A stretch of 64,000 nt of DNA from Leguminivora glycinivorella (GCF_023078275.1 NC_062975.1:21606641-21670640); one strand, 5' to 3'. Positions 10,532 through 22,439 are shown, counted from the stretch's first letter. The notes: generated by a model not told the origin, from the sequence alone. Made by a program: numbers and translations.

Positions 10532-11250
10532 CCAGCTTCTCTAGCCAGAAACTTGATGCGGCAATTATCTATTACCCTCTACATCCGATTAGGAGAGTCA
10601 CGCGTGACAAATTGACCCCAATTTGGGTAGAGTAAGGAAGGAAAATATCAGGTGACGTTTCGGCGGCCTTAACTTTTAATTGGCAGGACGGAGACGGCAG
10701 CAGGAAGAAATTACATTCTATGTATTAGTCGGATTTCAAAGTTACGAGGTATTGTTAAAGAATGTATATTTATGCTAGTGCTGATAATAATAATAATTGA
10801 GTGATTCAATCACTGTGATTCTAAGTTGGGCAGCAAATTAGGTTGGTTTTCAATATTTCTTTATTTGTAGGTACCTTGTAAGTGATACTGGAAAATTGTG
10901 TGAAAAAGTCCTTTTCCTACCATTATGCATACAAATTCAAATTAATTAGTACCAATATTTTAAAATAAAATAAAATACGACCATTCTTCAAAAAGATAAC
11001 TGTACCTTGCAGTAACATAGTTACGTTAAAGATTTATTTACGGACTTTTTGATCACTTTTTTCCTATAAATATAAATATTTAAAACAAAAAACAGGGCGT
11101 GGAGTCCTTCCACAGGGAAGAAGTGAAACTTCCTAACATAACCTCAAAAACATTTTGTCAAGTGACCAGGTTTTGTTTTAGTTACGTTTGGTTACGTTCA
11201 TCTTTTTACTATTTTAAATATAATATTTACAATCAGCTCAGATTATTGAA
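10532..11250. other. no complete feature
   Basis: A partial match to the MITE end CTTGTAAGTGATAC is near 10875. No other supported feature. Confidence 0.5.
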
Positions 11251-12049
11251 AAAATAAAACCGCCTTCAAAAAAAAGCGTGTTACAAAACACGGAGAAACT
11301 AAAAAGCCAAAAATAATAAACCTTCGAATTCAGATTTCTTATCGGATTGCAATAATCTAAACATCCAAATTATAAACAAATCAATTATTTTTGTAGTCGG
11401 TGCCAGACCTGTTCGTCGCCTTGCTATTTCCTGTTTGCCCCACCCAACCATACGCAGGCTGGCCCCGACTCCAAAACTAATTGATTTGTTTATAATTTGG
11501 ATGTTTAGATTATTGCAATCCGATAAGAAATCTGAATTCGAAGGTTTATTATTTTTAGCTTTTTAGTTTCTCCGTGTTTTGTAACACGCTTTTTTTGAAG
11601 GTGGTTTTATTTTTTGTTAAAAAGTTAATTTATTTGTTGATTTTTAGTGGTTCCTAGTGATATTATATGTATCAGTCCGAATATGTGTACAGTAGTGAAA
11701 GAATTATCCTTTAACTCCTAACCGTTGAGGAGTTGACCTTCCATCATCAGCTCAGCCACATAAAATTATTACCATCAGGCGTAAATACTGGTGTACCTTT
11801 GAAAAAAAAATACACTAAGAACATTACATGTGCCTATAACATTTGAAGAGTTCCCTCAATTTCTCCATGATCCCATCATCAGACCCCGACTTGGTGCCAA
11901 TGGGACCATCTCGGGGTTATACCCGTTCGATCAAAAAAAAAATTTGAAAATCGGTCCACGATCCTCGGAGATATCGAGTAACATACATACAAAAAAAAAA
12001 AAAAACATTCAGTCGAATTGAGAACCTCCTCCTTTTTTGAAGTCGGTTA
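11251..12049. mobile_element. non-coding element with ~145-bp inverted arms
   Basis: Arms at about 11251-11400 and 11468-11612 are almost perfect inverse copies (for example CGAATTCAGATTTCTTATCG and its complement) around a 65-bp loop. Downstream to 12049 the sequence ends in CCTTTTTTGAAGTCGGTTAA, an inverse relative of the left AACCGCCTTCAAAAAA end. The whole span may be one element. Confidence 0.7.
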
Positions 12050-12065
12050 AAAAAAACAAACATAA

Positions 12066-12275
12066 TCTCATTTTGCAAATATACTTTAATCTCTTTATTT
12101 ACCTACATGAACATATTTGCATAATCATATAAGAAACTAAGACTAAACTTAAAAGCTAGCTAATGTCTAAAATAGGCCCTTGAGGCATTGTACCAAGGAT
12201 ACTGTGGTGACATTTCCTCGCTGTATCGCAATGCTGATACGTTGTGCGAGGAAGTCGCCAGCTCTTCGGTATAAA
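12066..12275 (-). pseudogene. LINE polyprotein C-terminal fragment, second copy
   Basis: Minus-strand sequence encodes the same tail as 1432-1770 (RISIAIQRGN-type and ILGTMPQGPILDIS residues) and shares its 3' UTR. Only about 50 codons remain. Confidence 0.75.
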
Positions 12276-12428
12276 ATATAAGACACTCACACGAACGGGA
12301 GTCGCGTTGAGACAGAATGTTACGCGCTGACAGAATGTTAGGCGCTGAGTGAGCGGCATTCCAGGCAAAGTAACAATGACTGAGTGTTACGCACTGTCAG
12401 TAGGAAGTTGGAAGTCGCAATAAAATAT

Positions 12429-13070
12429 ATATATATTATAGGACATTCTTACACAGATTGACTGAGGCCCACGGTAAGCTCAAGAAGGCTTGTGCTGTGG
12501 GTACTCAGACAACGATATATACAGGGTGGCCCATTCAAATCGGTCAGTATGGGAAAGTCTGAAACTGTAAGACATACGAAGATTTGTTCTTAGGAACCAT
12601 GTCACCGATTTTGATAAAAAGAAAAACTGCTTTCATACAATTAAAAAAAAAAGTGTACCCAGCTGGGGAATCGAACCCGGTTGTTTTGAAAAAATAAACT
12701 TACACTATTTCTATTCAGATATCGTTTGTGTAGGTCTTAAGCAGTAAATATCTCTAAGAAACATAATGTCTAAAATGAATAAAATGCATTTTTTTCACGT
12801 ACTTTAATTTATCATAGTAGGTGTTCAAAGTGACCACCGTTACAATATTCAGCAAATTCACTTCATCTTTACAACAGTGTACAAAAATAGCTATAACACC
12901 GTTGAAGACCTAATATAATATATAAATACTTATATACATAGAAAACATCCATGACTCAGGAACAAATATCTGTGCTCATCACACTAATAAATGCCCTTAC
13001 CGGGATTCGAACCCGGGACCGCGGCGCAGCAGGCAGGGTCACTACCGACTGCGCCAGACCGGTCGTCAAT
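12429..13070 (-). mobile_element. SINE family A, complete but interrupted
   Basis: The tail half (12429-12528) and the head half (12909-13070, with both Pol III boxes on the minus strand) flank a foreign segment inserted in the TA-rich middle. Confidence 0.85.
12529..12908. mobile_element. ~380-bp insertion in SINE (CAGGGTGGCCCATTC end)
   Basis: Begins ACAGGGTGGCCCATTCAAAT and ends GTTGAAGACCTA. It lies between the TA-rich sequences of the SINE, so a TA-type duplication is likely but cannot be proved in AT repeats. No inverted partner end was seen. Confidence 0.55.
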
Positions 13071-13132
13071 AGAAGTTTCACTTCAATAAATCCTTCCCTC
13101 TGTAGCCGTGACCTAATCTTATTTATATACAG

Positions 13133-13424
13133 CAAAGAGGATCGAGTATTATAGAGAGTTACTGTCAAAGGAAAATGTGTAATCACAGTGCATAGACTGC
13201 CATCTCTCGACACAACCTTAAAACTTTTGAACCTCAGTTTTGACATTTTGGCCCATATTCTTAGCTTGATATGTTTTAAAATGTCAAATATTAATATTAG
13301 CGCCATCTAGCCGAGACCCCAAAGGTGTAATGCCATCTAGGCTACCGTACCTTTTTCTGTATGGTACTGAGGTACGCTTTTTTCTTAGACTTTATCTGTC
13401 TATACGGAGTTATATACGTCTTTG
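13133..13424. mobile_element. 292-bp hAT-type MITE, 8-bp duplication
   Basis: ATATACAG at 13125-13132 is repeated at 13425-13432. The element begins CAAAGAGGATCG and ends GTCTTTG, giving CAAAGA termini. A second copy with its own 8-bp duplication is at 56670-56964, and a 34-bp terminal fragment is at 42795-42828. Eight-base duplications and short CA-starting inverted ends fit the hAT superfamily. Confidence 0.88.
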
Positions 13425-13432
13425 ATATACAG

Positions 13433-14050
13433 TAATTCGCATTCGTATAAAACGCGTTTACAATTCCAGGAACTGGTAATCAAAGGGCGCGATCGCTCTC
13501 TAACGAAGGAAAGATGTCCGATTTATTACATGAGCCGTTTCTTTAATCTGTCGGTAGCACTGGTTTAACTGCTGTTTAATTAATGACCAATTTGTTTTTA
13601 TATCAAACTGAATCGTTTGCGAATGATGCTGACTTAGCAATCGTAAGGTAGATGTCGCTAATGTGCCTCCTTAGAAGGCCCTCAAAGGAAAGTTCCCAAG
13701 GAAGTATATTATGCTGCGTGACTTTTTAATATGTATATTTGTGTTGTTTTTGTATCTTTGTATTTTATTGTAAATTATGAGTTGTGTTACTCGAAATAAA
13801 TGTTTGATTTTTTTTTTAAAATAATTACTCTTTTTTTATTTGTTTTGCCTTTAACCAATAAACTGTTAAGGTTTAATTGAAAGGAACACGATTTTCATTC
13901 CTAGTTTCATACTAAAATAGAACTTAAATTACGTATTAAAGTTCACTTACGTTTATTATTTGAGTCGGTGTTTAGGACGTGATATCACGTCAATTGGTCA
14001 CAGGCAGGCCGCCTGCTATTACCGCCTGTGTAAAATCTTCGCTGGTCTCA
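13433..14050. other. no recognisable feature
   Basis: AT-rich. A run resembling a LINE 3' end (CTCGAAATAAATGTTTGATTT) is near 13790 but has no attached coding region. Confidence 0.5.
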
Positions 14051-14204
14051 GGCCCCGTAGCCGAATGGCATTTCTCCGACGCCAAACGAAAGCGATACGC
14101 TGCTGGCTCTGTCGCGCCAATACGCAAGCGCAATAGAGATAGATATCTACTAGCGCTTCGTTTCGTGAGCGTTTCGTGAGCGATTGTGCCATTCGGCTAG
14201 CCAC
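14051..14204. mobile_element. palindromic MITE (GTAGCCGAATGGCATTTC family)
   Basis: Ends CCCGTAGCCGAATGGCATTT and the inverse TTGTGCCATTCGGCTAGCC; same interior as 10379-10531. Confidence 0.85.
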
Positions 14205-14689
14205 CCAGGTCTTCGTACGGATACTTCCCCTTATTCGAATCAAACGATTCGTCCCTGAACCGCTGTCAAACTTCGATTTCGATAGGAAGTATTGTTAGAA
14301 CGGTTTATTCTGTGCTGTAAGGTAACAGTGCCACCGGGCCCGGCATAGGAACGCGGGGCACGTGGGGCCGCTGTTGATTTAAACGTGTGCCTGATTAGCG
14401 ATTTACCGGGATACCGGGCCGCCGAGAACGAAGCTTTATTCTATACGGGGCATGGAACTGAAGAAATGGGACAGTTATGTTTAAAACTTTAAATGTACTC
14501 GTATACATAAGCTTACTTAAACATACGTAAGTTTAGTAATAGTAGAAACCTATTATTTGAAATGTATTATTATCTTTATTTATTTTCATTATAAGGTTAG
14601 ATTTTGTACAATGTCTATAAAAGTAAAATACAAAAAATACAAAATATATAAACACATAATATTAATTTAAACTAACACGATGTTCACTC

Positions 14690-14940
14690 ATATTATTAAA
14701 TTAAAACGGGACTTAATCGCGTAACGTCCCATACCATACCATCGGATGTCGTGAGTGTTGTATGTAGGCGGAGTGGCAACCCTAGCGTAAAAGTGACTAA
14801 TCCTATGACAATCAAGTGCGGGTAGTTCGAACAACTCGTACAGCTAGAAGATGTTGATACAACTCCCAGCCAGTCTACCCGTGACCACGGACGTGATGTC
14901 ATGTTACGCGAGTAAGTCCCGTTTTAATTTAATAATATTA
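14690..14940. repeat. inverted-repeat element (AACGGGACTTAATCGCGTAA)
   Basis: AAATTAAAACGGGACTTAAT at the left pairs with the inverse at 14903-14935. The interior (GTGCGGGTAGTTCGAA, CTCGTACAGCTAGAAGATG) is shared with 26390-27239, so it is part of a dispersed family. Confidence 0.65.
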
Positions 14941-15149
14941 AACACACTATAAAAATCCTAACCTAGGGTACCGCTAACAGCGGGGCAGGGCCCAAGCTGC
15001 CGGTGGTTAGGCCTACAGAAATAGGAACTGCCGGACTATTTGCACTGCGTCCATGATCACTGCCTTCTACCTCCTTTATTTATTATTAATACATTTTATT
15101 GATTTTTGGTCACTTTGTAATATAAAACATCTAAACCTTAATAGGTTAA

Positions 15150-15660
15150 GACGATACGGTAGGGGTCAATTCTCCATACAAACGCTCTCGACTATTTCCT
15201 CGCTGGTTTTTGAAGACAGAGCAATGATTTTTTCAACACAGATTGTTATTATTTTTATCTGTGTCGGACCGTTTTGATTTTTTTGATATTCTGCTTTTTA
15301 AAGATTGTAGAGCCAATCAAAAATTTCCAAAAACGGCCTTTTTCATTGTGGCGCAAAAAAAGGTGTGATACTCAAGATTGGTAACAATTAACCAAAAAAG
15401 CTAAACGGTCCGACATTGATTATTTCATTGTTATACAGATTCTCAAATTTCGTTCCGGTTGATTAAGTTTTGAAGGAGGAAAGAGTCGAGAGCGGAACCT
15501 CGATTTTAAAGATTTTTTTGAAATATCTTTTGACTGAGTTGTTCTTAATGGACAATTTTTTTTTCGATAAATCTAGTTAATAACACTTGTATATTTAACT
15601 AAAATTCCCAAGGTAAAAGGGGGCTCCTTTCCATTTTACCATTTTCGCTACCGTATCCTC
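15150..15660. mobile_element. 511-bp MITE, TTAA target duplication
   Basis: TTAA at 15146-15149 is repeated at 15661-15664. Ends GACGATACGGTAG and the inverse of GAGGATACGGTAG match. TTAA specificity suggests piggyBac or Kolobok relatives; no transposase is present. Confidence 0.8.
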
Positions 15661-15664
15661 TTAA

Positions 15665-17580
15665 GTAAGCTGCTACTGTGGGTGACGCCATCGGTATACA
15701 ATTGAGCAAGTGTTGCGGCGGACGCGCGCGGTAATTGGTTTTATGTAAATACGGCGGCGCCAAGGAGCATTGGGGCCACTAAACCGACGGCAGAGTGAAA
15801 TTTAGAAACAGATGATATTTTATTATTAATATACCGCTTAAAATATGTCGATCTTCACAGTACCCATATCATCAGAACTCAGAACTATCGATTTTCCCTC
15901 CATGAAAATATGATTGTCGATCGATACCCGCTTTTTTTCTATTTAGCAAGTTTTGCGTGATCTATTCATATGTAGGGACATAGTCAGAGGCCGGAAAAAT
16001 AGTGAATAGGTAATAAGTAAAACTATTGTGTAAAATTATTGTTCTAGTTTTTATGAAGTTTTAATAGTTAATTAAAATTGAAAAAGGTACCGTAAAATTA
16101 TACATCAACCCAACAAAGGAAACAATGGGTAGATCCAGAAAACACAGACCTTGAAATGAATGTAGGTATGCCTATTTAAAAAGAATACGACTGATTCATC
16201 TAAAGCCTGACCAGAAATATATGACTTCGCGCCATCTTACGGAATTACATTACAACTATTTTCTTCATTCTATACTGAACCGTTACTCCATACGTCAGAA
16301 TAACAGCGGCCTCCTGACAACAGTCATACTTTTCTGGTCAGCGTGCGTCGAAGCGAAACGCTCTCGATATCTATCTCTAGCTTGCGGATTGGCGCGACAG
16401 AGCCAGGAATGGCAATTCCTGTGAATGCGAAGCCCCATTTTAATTACACCTTACACGTGGCCTGGTAAATCAAATCGCAGTTTTCCTGGCCCGCCCAGCC
16501 TTCAATCCCACAAGTAATATTTGAATTAAACCAACGTTGGGTCGGTGTCGCCAAAATAGGGTGGATGTCCCAGAAATGGGCCACGGCTCGGCACGGCTTG
16601 TCCCGTTAATTGATTTATATGTTCCACTCTGGTTTTAAGAGGATGGACGATTGGAACTTCATACGAATGTGGTGTCCATTTTCCTCGTAGAATAACCACT
16701 AATAAAAACTTGTCTCCGGATCTTGTCTTGAACTAGCAACAGCTAATTTAATTTAAATCGGTTCAAGCGGTTTAAATGCGAAGAGATAATATGTTATACA
16801 TACAGAAATTTACATTTATGTGTTATAAAAATAAATAAGCGCCCACAGCGGCAGTAAAATGTGCTTTTCAATCCGGTGTTGGAACATGGACATTGGACAA
16901 ACTCTAATGTAACCTAGTTTACCGTTGGCGTTGAAAGGTTATATGGCAGTCGCTTGCGTCATAACTAGCACCCACGCCATTTCCTGAGGGCTATTCCTAA
17001 ACTCTCTATCTCATTCCTTCTTTTTATCTCTCCCTCTCTTCTCAGCCTGATTCTACCCCTCAGGTGTAGGCCTCCTTCAACATGCGTCCTTCTGATGTCG
17101 TCAGCCCAACACAAAAGGCCGCAAGGTCTTTTTTGACGACGTTCTCCCCTTGGTCGTCAATCAAGTAGTATTTCAGAGAGGAAAATCGGCACTAGGTTTC
17201 TGTGGACAATCCAACGCGCGGTATTTCCTCTTAATAGCACTGTTGCTTCAATAATCCAATTTGATTTACGTACCAAATCCGGACTTCACAACATTTGGAT
17301 TGGGCAGTCAAGTGATTGATTGGCGTTGGGATGTTTCGGCTAGCTGGACCAGTAAATAAGGAAAAAGCCAAGGTGACGGGTGCTACACTAGCGCCAAATT
17401 ATATCAGAATTATATAATTTGAAAAGATAAGGTGGTATCAAGATACCTCTAACGTTTTGTAGTTATCGTTAATTGTCTATCCACTTTTGTTTTGTGAGAT
17501 ACAAACAGGAAGACCTTAAATATAATCCCTTCTGTGTCCCTAAGTCACTTCGTATCAAGACGTTGAAATCGGCTACGAGC
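15665..17580. other. mostly unassigned, one MITE fragment at 16313-16420
   Basis: 16313-16420 matches the interior and one end of the GTAGCCGAATGGC family. The remainder has no supported gene or repeat. Confidence 0.5.
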
Positions 17581-18450
17581 AAATTATAAGTACTTACTTT
17601 CTTTCTCTGGCTCAGCGACCCGAAGTGGATCTTGGCCTCCGACAGTAAACTTCGCCATTCGCTCCTTTCCTGTGCGAGCTGATGCCATTCAGTCACTTGA
17701 AGGGCACACAGGTTTTTCTGGACCTCGTCGATCCATCGTTACCAGCCGGTCGTATCTCAGTTGTACAATAACTGACACCAAACAGAGAGAAGACGAAATC
17801 GACATCCGTATCAAAAATGCCCTAAGATGCTCAGCAGCCCTCCACAAAATTTTAACATCCAAGCTCATCAGTAGAAGAACCAAGATCAGTATTTACAAGA
17901 CCGTGATAAGGCCATCTTGGTATGTGGATGCGAACACTGAGAGAAAAACAACCAGTTTCATGTTCGTTCAACAAGTTTTTTGGTTAAAATAGCGCCTACG
18001 TGCTCTTTGGTTCAAACAACAAGCTACTTGTCATTTGAATCGGCAATATATTTGAATCAACAAGTCGATTTTATAAAAACAACCTGACACATATTGTTTT
18101 AAACATACGTTTGGCTGATTCAAACGGATAAACCGCAACAAGTCGATCTTGAAAAATTCACAATGCAAATTTCTCTCAGTAAAGCTTGGACGTTAACCCT
18201 GAAGGAGGAAAATAAGCTCTTAGTGGCAGAGAGGAAGATTTTCAGGAAGATTAAAGGACCTGCAAGACGAGAGGATGGTTCCTGGAGAGTCAGAGAACTT
18301 GGAGGTGGAACAACTAGTGGTCGAACCCAACGTTATCGGCGAGAGCAAGGCTGCTCGTCTTCGCTGGCTCGCCTATATCTGGAAAGAATGGGAGATGATC
18401 GTGCAACCAAAAGAGCTTATCTGTGGCGATCCACTGAGAAATTATAAGTA
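17581..18450 (-). pseudogene. RTE-type LINE insertion with 5' inversion
   Basis: AAATTATAAGTA at 17581-17592 is repeated at 18439-18450. On the minus strand, 17739 to 17593 encodes the extreme C-terminus (TEWHQLAQERSEWR, SEAKIHFGSLSQ). The adjoining 17750-18438 encodes, on the plus strand, the region just upstream in the protein (ITDTKQREDEIDIRI through DRATKRAYLWRSTEK). Compared with the intact order at 48450-49062, the 5' part is inverted at the point where the 3' part starts. A 245-bp MITE interrupts the inverted part, and frameshifts are present (near 18290). Confidence 0.88.
17936..18180. mobile_element. 245-bp MITE inside the RTE copy
   Basis: Perfect 11-bp inverted ends ACTGAGAGAAA / TTTCTCTCAGT. 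The intact RTE at 48630-48645 reads GGATGCGAAGCTTGG across the site, so insert boundaries are direct. The duplication is short (about AA), so the superfamily is unclear. Confidence 0.85.
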
Positions 18451-19060
18451 ATTTTACTTAATAGTAAATACTAGTACTTCTATAAAAGAGATTGTAATAG
18501 ACTCATAAATAAAATCAAAAAAACATTACAATACAAAATAAATACTTCGTTACAATTTGCAAAAACAGAAGCCCGAACAAAACTAATTCGTATTCGTATC
18601 GCACCCCGCAAACTGTTTTATCTCCGACTTTCTTTCTCCACAACAATGGCGACCCAAAAAAATGGACACGTAGCTTTTCTAACGAAGATTTAGTTAATTA
18701 CATCTGTAAATTAAGTAATGAAAGAGCAAAGAACTCGTGATGGGACTGTAAAACAACTTTAATCTTAGATGAATTTAAAGTTTAGACGCGTACTGAATTA
18801 AATAGGTGTTCTTTTAGTGCTGCCGTTGTAGGAATGGTTATAGTACGGTTTAAGTTGGACGTTAACTTTGGTTCAAATGAAAATAGAATGGGTTATATAT
18901 CTGTGAGATGGTCTGTTAGCACAGGTATCGGGTAATTAGTAGAATATAGAATAGGTAATTAACATACCTACTTATGTCATCAAAGTGAAATTTTACACAA
19001 GAATGTTTTAGAAATTGCGCAGTTGTTGCTATCGGGATTAAAATTTTCCGGAAATTCTTT
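18451..19060. other. no recognisable feature
   Basis: No gene or family member found. Confidence 0.5.
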
Positions 19061-19210
19061 GTTGCCGAATGGCAGAAACGCTCACGAAACGAAACGTTAG
19101 TAGATATCTATCTCTATCGCTCTTGCCTATTGGCGCGACAGAGACAGACTATCTTTTCGCGGCGTTTCGTTTTCGTTTCGCGTCGCAGAAATGCCATTCG
19201 GCTACGGCAC
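19061..19210. mobile_element. palindromic MITE (GTAGCCGAATGGCATTTC family)
   Basis: GTTGCCGAATGGCAGAAACG at the left and GAAATGCCATTCGGCTACGG at the right, with the usual GCTCTTGCCTATTGGCGCGA interior. Confidence 0.85.
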
Positions 19211-19967
19211 CTGTGTCCACTGGGGATCAGAGGGCTTAGCCATAATTCCAAACGTTCGCGCCGTAGTGAACAAATCTGTCTTTAAACTGTCTCCGAAAAC
19301 AGGTGCACTGACAGAGAAAAATTTGCCTTTAGCTCTATAAGTACAGTAATCCTGTCTAGGGCACATTAAGTTATTTTGCGACATCTATTTTATTAGATTT
19401 CGGTTTATATTAATACTTTACTTACAATTCATACCGTTTCTATACCTCAATAATAACGTTACTCTAAGCTTTTAATGTGAGTAGGCGGTTGTCACCGACT
19501 CCTACATTTATCGAGAATAAAATAAAACGCAAAACTAAATCTAACTAAAATAGTATTTTATACAATCGTGATATAATACAAATCTTTTCAGTCGAGTACC
19601 ATGTTTAGGCCACGAAGCTTGCTGAGTGACCTAATAGTACGGTAGCCGTAGAGTGAAAAGCTTAATTATATCACTATTGTATACAATACTTTTTCTACGA
19701 GTCATAATCTTCATCATCAATGGACGGAAATATCATCATTCATGCAAGTTAAAATTAGTATAGAAATTGTATGAAGTTCTATTTTTGAAATTATTACAGT
19801 TAACTAAAGTCAACTATAATGAGCTTATTATAATTGAGTCGGAACTGCCATAGAGTATCCAACACTGAAAAGTTAGCACATAGTTTAGTCTGTGGCGTCC
19901 TAATTGACAGATTACAGTCGACAAGTAGAAAAATGTACTAGTGAGTTAGAAATAATCCAGACTCTTA
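19211..19967. other. no recognisable feature
   Basis: No supported gene. GAGTACCATGTTTAGGCCACG and nearby sequence was not matched to any other copy here. Confidence 0.5.
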
Positions 19968-20256
19968 GGGCCACTTGCACCACCCGCTTAACTCAAGGTT
20001 AGTGGGCTGTCAACTGTCAAATTCCATATAGTCAATCAGAGCGATACCTTTATTCTATTTAATTTGTTTAGAAGACCCTTCACTTGACTAATCTTTTTGG
20101 TTTAGCCCATTCATTGAGTTGAGAGAAACCACGTTAGTAGCCAGGAAGCCACGGACACGGACCCATTTCTCGAAGCTACAAGTTACAATTTAAAGTTTAT
20201 ATAAAATGGTGGGTTAACCTCGGGTTAACCTTCCATTTTCGGTGGTGCAAGTGACC
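19968..20256. mobile_element. MITE with GCCACTTGCACCACC ends
   Basis: Left GGGCCACTTGCACCACCCG and right inverse CGGTGGTGCAAGTGACC. GTTAACC-type motifs lie just inside both ends. The target duplication was not resolved because another repeat abuts the right end. Confidence 0.65.
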
Positions 20257-20261
20257 GAGTG

Positions 20262-20423
20262 AGTGAAATGGGAAAGTGTGTGTGACTGTTTGTTTGTCCG
20301 TTCTTCGCGGCAAAACGGTGCGACGAATTGTCGTGATTTTTTAAGTGGAGATGGTTGAAGAGATGGAGAGTGACATAGGCTACGTTTTGTCTCTTTCTAA
20401 CGCGAGCGAAGGAGTAAAAGCTA
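20262..20423 (-). repeat. dispersed repeat (GCTTCGCTCGCGTTAGAAAG family)
   Basis: Minus-strand copy of a family with AGAGACAAAAAGTAGCCTA and ACGGACAAACAAACAGACAC motifs. Copies are also at 22277, 22609, 35318, 37081, 39426 and 55607. Very common in lepidopteran sequence; no coding. Confidence 0.75.
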
Positions 20424-20702
20424 ATAAATAATAAAACGAATATGTACAATGTTTCCTACGAGTAAATAAAGACTAAACTGTATTCGATTTTCCTCTCAAA
20501 CATATTGCGTACTATATTAAAGTGCAATATTAGTTTCGAATACATGCTCAGTTTTGTTTTGAACACAGGGTAACCAGCCATAGCCAACGACACACTCGCT
20601 TAAAAAGGGGCTGACAACACCCAATTGCGCAAAATTGATGTTACTTGCGCAGTTTTTTAAGACAAACTATTAGTTTTAGTAAGGCAAGTAAATTATATGT
20701 TA

Positions 20703-20822
20703 TCATTGATCGTTGTCTGAGTACCCACAACACAAGCCTTCTTGAGCTTACCGTGGGCCTCAGTCAATCTGTGTAAGAATGTCCTATAATATTTATTTAT
20801 TTATTTTTATTTATATTTATTG
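20703..20822 (+). mobile_element. SINE family A, 5'-truncated
   Basis: Contains ATCGTTGTCTGAGTACCCAC through GTGTAAGAATGTCC and a TTTATTTATTT tail; the tRNA head is absent. Confidence 0.85.
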
Positions 20823-21215
20823 ATTATATTTCAACGAACATAGCCATACTCGATACACGATTGAATGAAATCGGCTCGATAGAAAAAAAATGAAAAGATT
20901 GGTCTCGAGTTCGTCATTAAACGGTTCTATGTCGTTCAATTATTCACTTAGTTGTCTTTAATTAAAATGACAATGACATAAATATGATATCTAAAACACT
21001 AACGAAACATATTGCACAAATAATGCATCTTTCTATTTTATTTACATATTTTTCCGTACTTTTCATACCTAGCCGCCCTCTTTTAATGGTATGGCGCTCT
21101 CACTTACTCCCATACGAATAGACAGTGTACGCTAGCGTCAAGGCTATTGGGTGTTGTCAGCATTTTAAACTTCGTGAGCGTAGCGTAGCTAGCTTTCCCT
21201 TTCGCTCTTCAGCCG

Positions 21216-21720
21216 TCCTAGCCAAAATCACAATCGTTGACACTAGATTCGATTCGAAACGGAACGCTGTCTAGCTCTGTCGCGCTATACGGAAGAGTGA
21301 TAGATAGAGATAGCTACGAAAGTACATTACGATACAAGTGGGATAAAGAGGAAGTTCCTACAAATTTCCTTTTCGCACGTGTATCATACGACGTTTTTCA
21401 GTGCAGATGGCCCTCCAAAGTTTCGACCTGACAAGAAAGAACCACTTCTCGCATTAGTGCGTAAAAAAAACTCCATCTGCACTTTATGTACTATCACATA
21501 AAGATACAAGTGCGAAAAAAGGAAGTTCGAAACTAGTGGCGATAAATTAAAACACGACTGAAGGGAATGTTTTAAATCGGCACGAGTTACGAATTTCCTT
21601 TTCGCACGTGTATCGTACGACGTTTTTCAGTACAGATGAGGCTCCGAAGTTTCGACCTGGCATATAATGAACCACTTCTCGCACTAGTGCGTAAAAAAAA
21701 AACATCTGTACTGAAAATGT
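21216..21720. repeat. fragments of two palindromic MITE families
   Basis: 21226-21330 matches the interior of the GTAGCCGAATGGC family (CTCTGTCGCGCTATACGG). 21330-21720 contains inverted pieces of the GTACATTACGATACAAG family (ACACGACTGAAGGGA, TTCCTTTTCGCACGTGTATC twice), complete at 40148-40384. Confidence 0.65.
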
Positions 21721-21737
21721 TATTATTGTAAGTGTTT

Positions 21738-21882
21738 GTTCATGGATGTTTTCTATGTATATAAGTATGTATTTATCTATTTAAGTATGTATATCGTCGC
21801 TTAGCACCCATAGTACAAGCTTTGCTTAGTTTGGGGCTAAGTTGATCTGTGTAAGGTGTCCCCAATATTTATATTTTTTAAT
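21738..21882 (+). mobile_element. SINE family A variant, 5'-truncated
   Basis: Shares TCATGGATGTTTTCTATGTA with family A but has the alternative tail GCTTTGCTTAGTTTGGGGC, also at 1132-1200. Indicates two subfamilies. Confidence 0.75.
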
Positions 21883-22089
21883 ATTTATTTAGACGTAATC
21901 AGTAGCCACGCTACACAGCGCGCTACGCGTAGTACAGTAGGGCGCTGTAGTAACGCGACAGAGACAGACTGCGTCTCAATCGCTACGTAGCGTCACCGAT
22001 TGTCACTTCGGCTAGGCCGCCTGGTCACGGGATAGCGTGATATTGGAAAATCAATTTCATTTCTAGAGTAAATAGTCGGAAACAAATAA

Positions 22090-22270
22090 TACGCATTTTA
22101 TCCACTAGTGGGTAAAGTAATTTGACCTTGAATAAAGTTTATAAAATAACTAGTAATTAAGATGATTTACCACCTGTGGAACTACTGGAAGCAGTGAAAA
22201 GAGACAAAAGTGCAAAGCCGTGTGTTAAAATACAACTTTGCCCCCTTGTATAACAAATAACTATTATAAA
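22090..22270 (+). repeat. dispersed repeat (GCATTTTATCCACTAGTGG family)
   Basis: Shares GCATTTTATCCACTAGTGG, TTTACCACCTGTGGAACTAC and AATACAACTTTGC with 56060-56404, and is related to 57606-57850. An MITE fragment (about 21900-22022) lies just upstream. Confidence 0.65.
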
Positions 22271-22276
22271 ATAACT

Positions 22277-22439
22277 AGCTTCGCTCGCGTTAAAAAGAGA
22301 CAAAAAGTAGCCTATGTCTCTCCCCATCCCTTCAACTATCTCCACTTAAAAAATCACGTCCATTCGTCGCTCCGTTTTGCCGCGAAATACGGACAAACAA
22401 ACAGAAACACACTTTCCCATTTATAATATTAAGTATGGA
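22277..22439 (+). repeat. dispersed repeat (GCTTCGCTCGCGTTAGAAAG family)
   Basis: Plus-strand copy ending CCCATTTATAATATTAAGTA. Confidence 0.75.
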
